A program made the translations under genes and the position numbers. This document shows positions 62,626 through 64,000 of a stretch of DNA of 64,000 bases, one piece after another (position 1 is the stretch's first letter; each line of letters begins with the position of its first letter). A model generated the notes under the pieces. That model saw only the letters and a program-made list of their open reading frames with translations. It was not told the origin of the DNA and did not search any database. Source of the stretch: an uncultured Alphaproteobacteria bacterium (lineage in GTDB: Bacteria; Pseudomonadota; Alphaproteobacteria; RF32; CAG-239); the NCBI GenBank assembly GCA_944391485.1, contig CALXTQ010000004.1, forward strand, positions 1 to 64,000. The letters run 5' to 3'.

Positions 62626-64000
62626 TTGAAGCAATTAAACCCTATTATGATCTCGGGAAAAGAAGTTCTGCCTTTAATCGAAGGAGGAAAAGGCATTAAC
62701 GGAAGCGACGGAAGGAGTTCCGGCGCCTGGGCCCGGGAAAATTGTGTCGGGACTTTTTCGGGGGTCAGCCCTGATTTTTATGACAGCAAAGGCAATGTCA
62801 TTATTGAAACTTTTTCAAAAAAAGCAAGACAAGACCGCCACGAAGAAATGGTTGAATATGCCATTCGGGGCGGTATTGCTCAGGCTCAGGTAGCCCATGA
62901 GGTTTCCAACGGCAACGGCCGCATCCACATGAACATGTTATGGGAAATGGCCGATTCAGAAAGAATCCTGACAGGCGTGCTTGAAAAAGCAAAAGGCCTG
63001 ATTCACGGCGTTACCTGCGGGGCGGGACTGCCTTATCATCTCGGGCAGCTGGCTTCAAAATTCGGGGTTTATTATTACCCGATCGTTTCGTCGGCCCGCG
63101 CTTTTCAGGTTTTGTGGAAACGCGCCTATGCCAATTTTAAAGAATTTCTGGGCGGCGTTGTTTACGAGGATCCGTGGCTGGCCGGCGGCCATAACGGACT
63201 TTCAAACGCCGAAGACCCCACCAAACCGCAGCCGCCGTACAACCGATTGGTTGAGCTCAGAACTCTTCTTAACAATCTTGGCTTGAATAATGTACCCATT
63301 ATTCTGGCAGGCGGAATCTGGTCGCTTAAAGACTGGGAAGACTATATTGACAATCCGGAGATCGGCAAACTGGCGTTTCAATTCGGCACCAGACCAATGA
63401 TAACAAAAGAGAGCCCGATCAGCGAAGCCTGGAAGAAAGTCATGCTGCAGGTTAAGAAAGGCGACGTCATTCTGCAGAAATTCAGTCCGACTGGCTTTTT
63501 CTCCTCAGCCATCAAAAACACGTTTTTGGAAAAGCTAATGCAGCGCAAACAGGGAGAAATTGCGTTTTCGAAAGAACAGACAAGCGAATTTAATCATCCG
63601 CTGAGCATTCGTGAAAACAAAACGGTTTATATCCGCGCCGAAGATGCCGGCAAAGCCGAGCAGCAGCTGTCCGCCGGACTGACGGAAATTCAGGAAACGC
63701 CCGACAATACCGTTGTTTTCATGACGGAAGCAGACTGGAAGCAAATGAAGGCTGACCGCGCCGCTTGCGTCGGCTGTCTGTCGCAGTGCCAGTTTTCCAC
63801 CTGGTCAAAGGCTAACGGCACGACGGGAAAACTTCCGGATCCTCGTTCATATTGTATTCATAAAACGCTTTATGAAGTCGGACACGGCGGCAGTATTAAA
63901 GACAATCTGCTGTTTGCAGGACACCAGGTTTACCGCTTTGCCACAGATCCGCTCTATCGCAGCGGTATTCCTTCGGTCAAGGAACTGATTGAAAAAATAA
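62626..64000 (+). CDS. nitronate monooxygenase family FMN enzyme (3' end outside window)
   Basis: At least 458 residues, open to the window end. Start TTG at 62626, preceded by AAAGGA; the next in-frame ATG is seven codons later and lacks a site. TIM-barrel features of the 2-nitropropane dioxygenase family are visible: GVTCGAGLPYHLGQLA, the AGGHNG active-site His motif (about residues 188-193), VPIILAGGIWSLKDW and FQFGTRPM for FMN phosphate binding. A C-terminal extension carries CVGCLSQC, a Cys cluster that could hold metal. These enzymes oxidise nitronates or act as related FMN oxidoreductases; substrate unknown. Confidence 0.88.
   Translation, partial: MKQLNPIMISGKEVLPLIEGGKGINGSDGRSSGAWARENCVGTFSGVSPDFYDSKGNVIIETFSKKARQDRHEEMVEYAIRGGIAQAQVAHEVSNGNGRIHMNMLWEMADSERILTGVLEKAKGLIHGVTCGAGLPYHLGQLASKFGVYYYPIVSSARAFQVLWKRAYANFKEFLGGVVYEDPWLAGGHNGLSNAEDPTKPQPPYNRLVELRTLLNNLGLNNVPIILAGGIWSLKDWEDYIDNPEIGKLAFQFGTRPMITKESPISEAWKKVMLQVKKGDVILQKFSPTGFFSSAIKNTFLEKLMQRKQGEIAFSKEQTSEFNHPLSIRENKTVYIRAEDAGKAEQQLSAGLTEIQETPDNTVVFMTEADWKQMKADRAACVGCLSQCQFSTWSKANGTTGKLPDPRSYCIHKTLYEVGHGGSIKDNLLFAGHQVYRFATDPLYRSGIPSVKELIEKI

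Noticed and set aside
1-64000. tRNA genes, riboswitches and insertion sequences
   Set aside because: I looked for cloverleaf arms, transposase frames and terminal inverted repeats in the gaps and found none I could support.

Overview
The window looks chromosomal, from an alphaproteobacterium of roughly 45-50% G+C by eye. It opens on the 5' end of a 16S rRNA gene (minus strand) with a textbook promoter. The likeliest host is an uncultured gut or host-associated lineage (RF32-like). That is an inference: it rests on remembered similarity of the prepilin N-termini (EQTGRSMVEMLGVLAIIGVL) to proteins from such genomes and on the rickettsial style of the secretion genes (several VirB6 copies, two VirB8). 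Codon use and gene style look uniform apart from a few AT-rich patches.

Layout. (1) 1-1752: 16S start, a small lipoprotein, and a hydrolase-fold protein that seems to have lost its catalytic residues. (2) 1846-10899 (+): a small membrane protein and four consecutive VirB6/TrbL proteins; the fourth carries an M23 peptidoglycan endopeptidase domain. (3) 11072-12043 (+): a two-HTH regulator bounded by terminators. (4) 12181-17294 (+): four genes for an acidic cytoplasmic protein, a helical protein, a short secretin-like lipoprotein and a single-pass membrane protein. (5) 44952-17329 (-): a long convergent block in transcription order: two VirB2 pilins, an 886-residue protein with a VirB2-like core, VirB3, VirB4, five exported VirB5-position proteins (four of them large coiled coils), VirB8, a VirB7-like lipoprotein, a second VirB8, VirB9 with a C-terminal SPOR domain, a 1140-residue membrane-anchored repeat protein, a 1441-residue repeat protein ending in VirB10, and VirB11. 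(6) 45317-58304 (+): a type IVb pilus operon of the R64 Pil / Tcp kind: OmpA-like protein, TcpQ-like lipoprotein, secretin, PilO, PilP, assembly ATPase, platform protein, atypical pilin-like protein, two near-duplicate prepilins and a PilT-like ATPase. (7) 58398-64000: gpt-like phosphoribosyltransferase and TlpA-like thioredoxin (-), an LptM-like lipoprotein, a VWA/PP2C/kinase triad of the TerY-P type, and the start of a nitronate monooxygenase gene.

How it fits together. Blocks 2 and 5 supply a nearly complete P-type (VirB) type IV secretion machine: both ATPases, inner-membrane complex, core complex and pilins. No VirD4 coupling protein, VirB1 transglycosylase or relaxase is in the window. 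Several core parts are unusually large or carry cell-wall modules (M23 on VirB6, SPOR on VirB9, dozens of 17-residue repeats before VirB10), which suggests a machine built to cross and remodel a thick envelope. The neighbouring type IVb pilus lacks a prepilin peptidase here. The two systems alternate along the chromosome around one regulator, so they may be expressed as one contact apparatus; this is inference.
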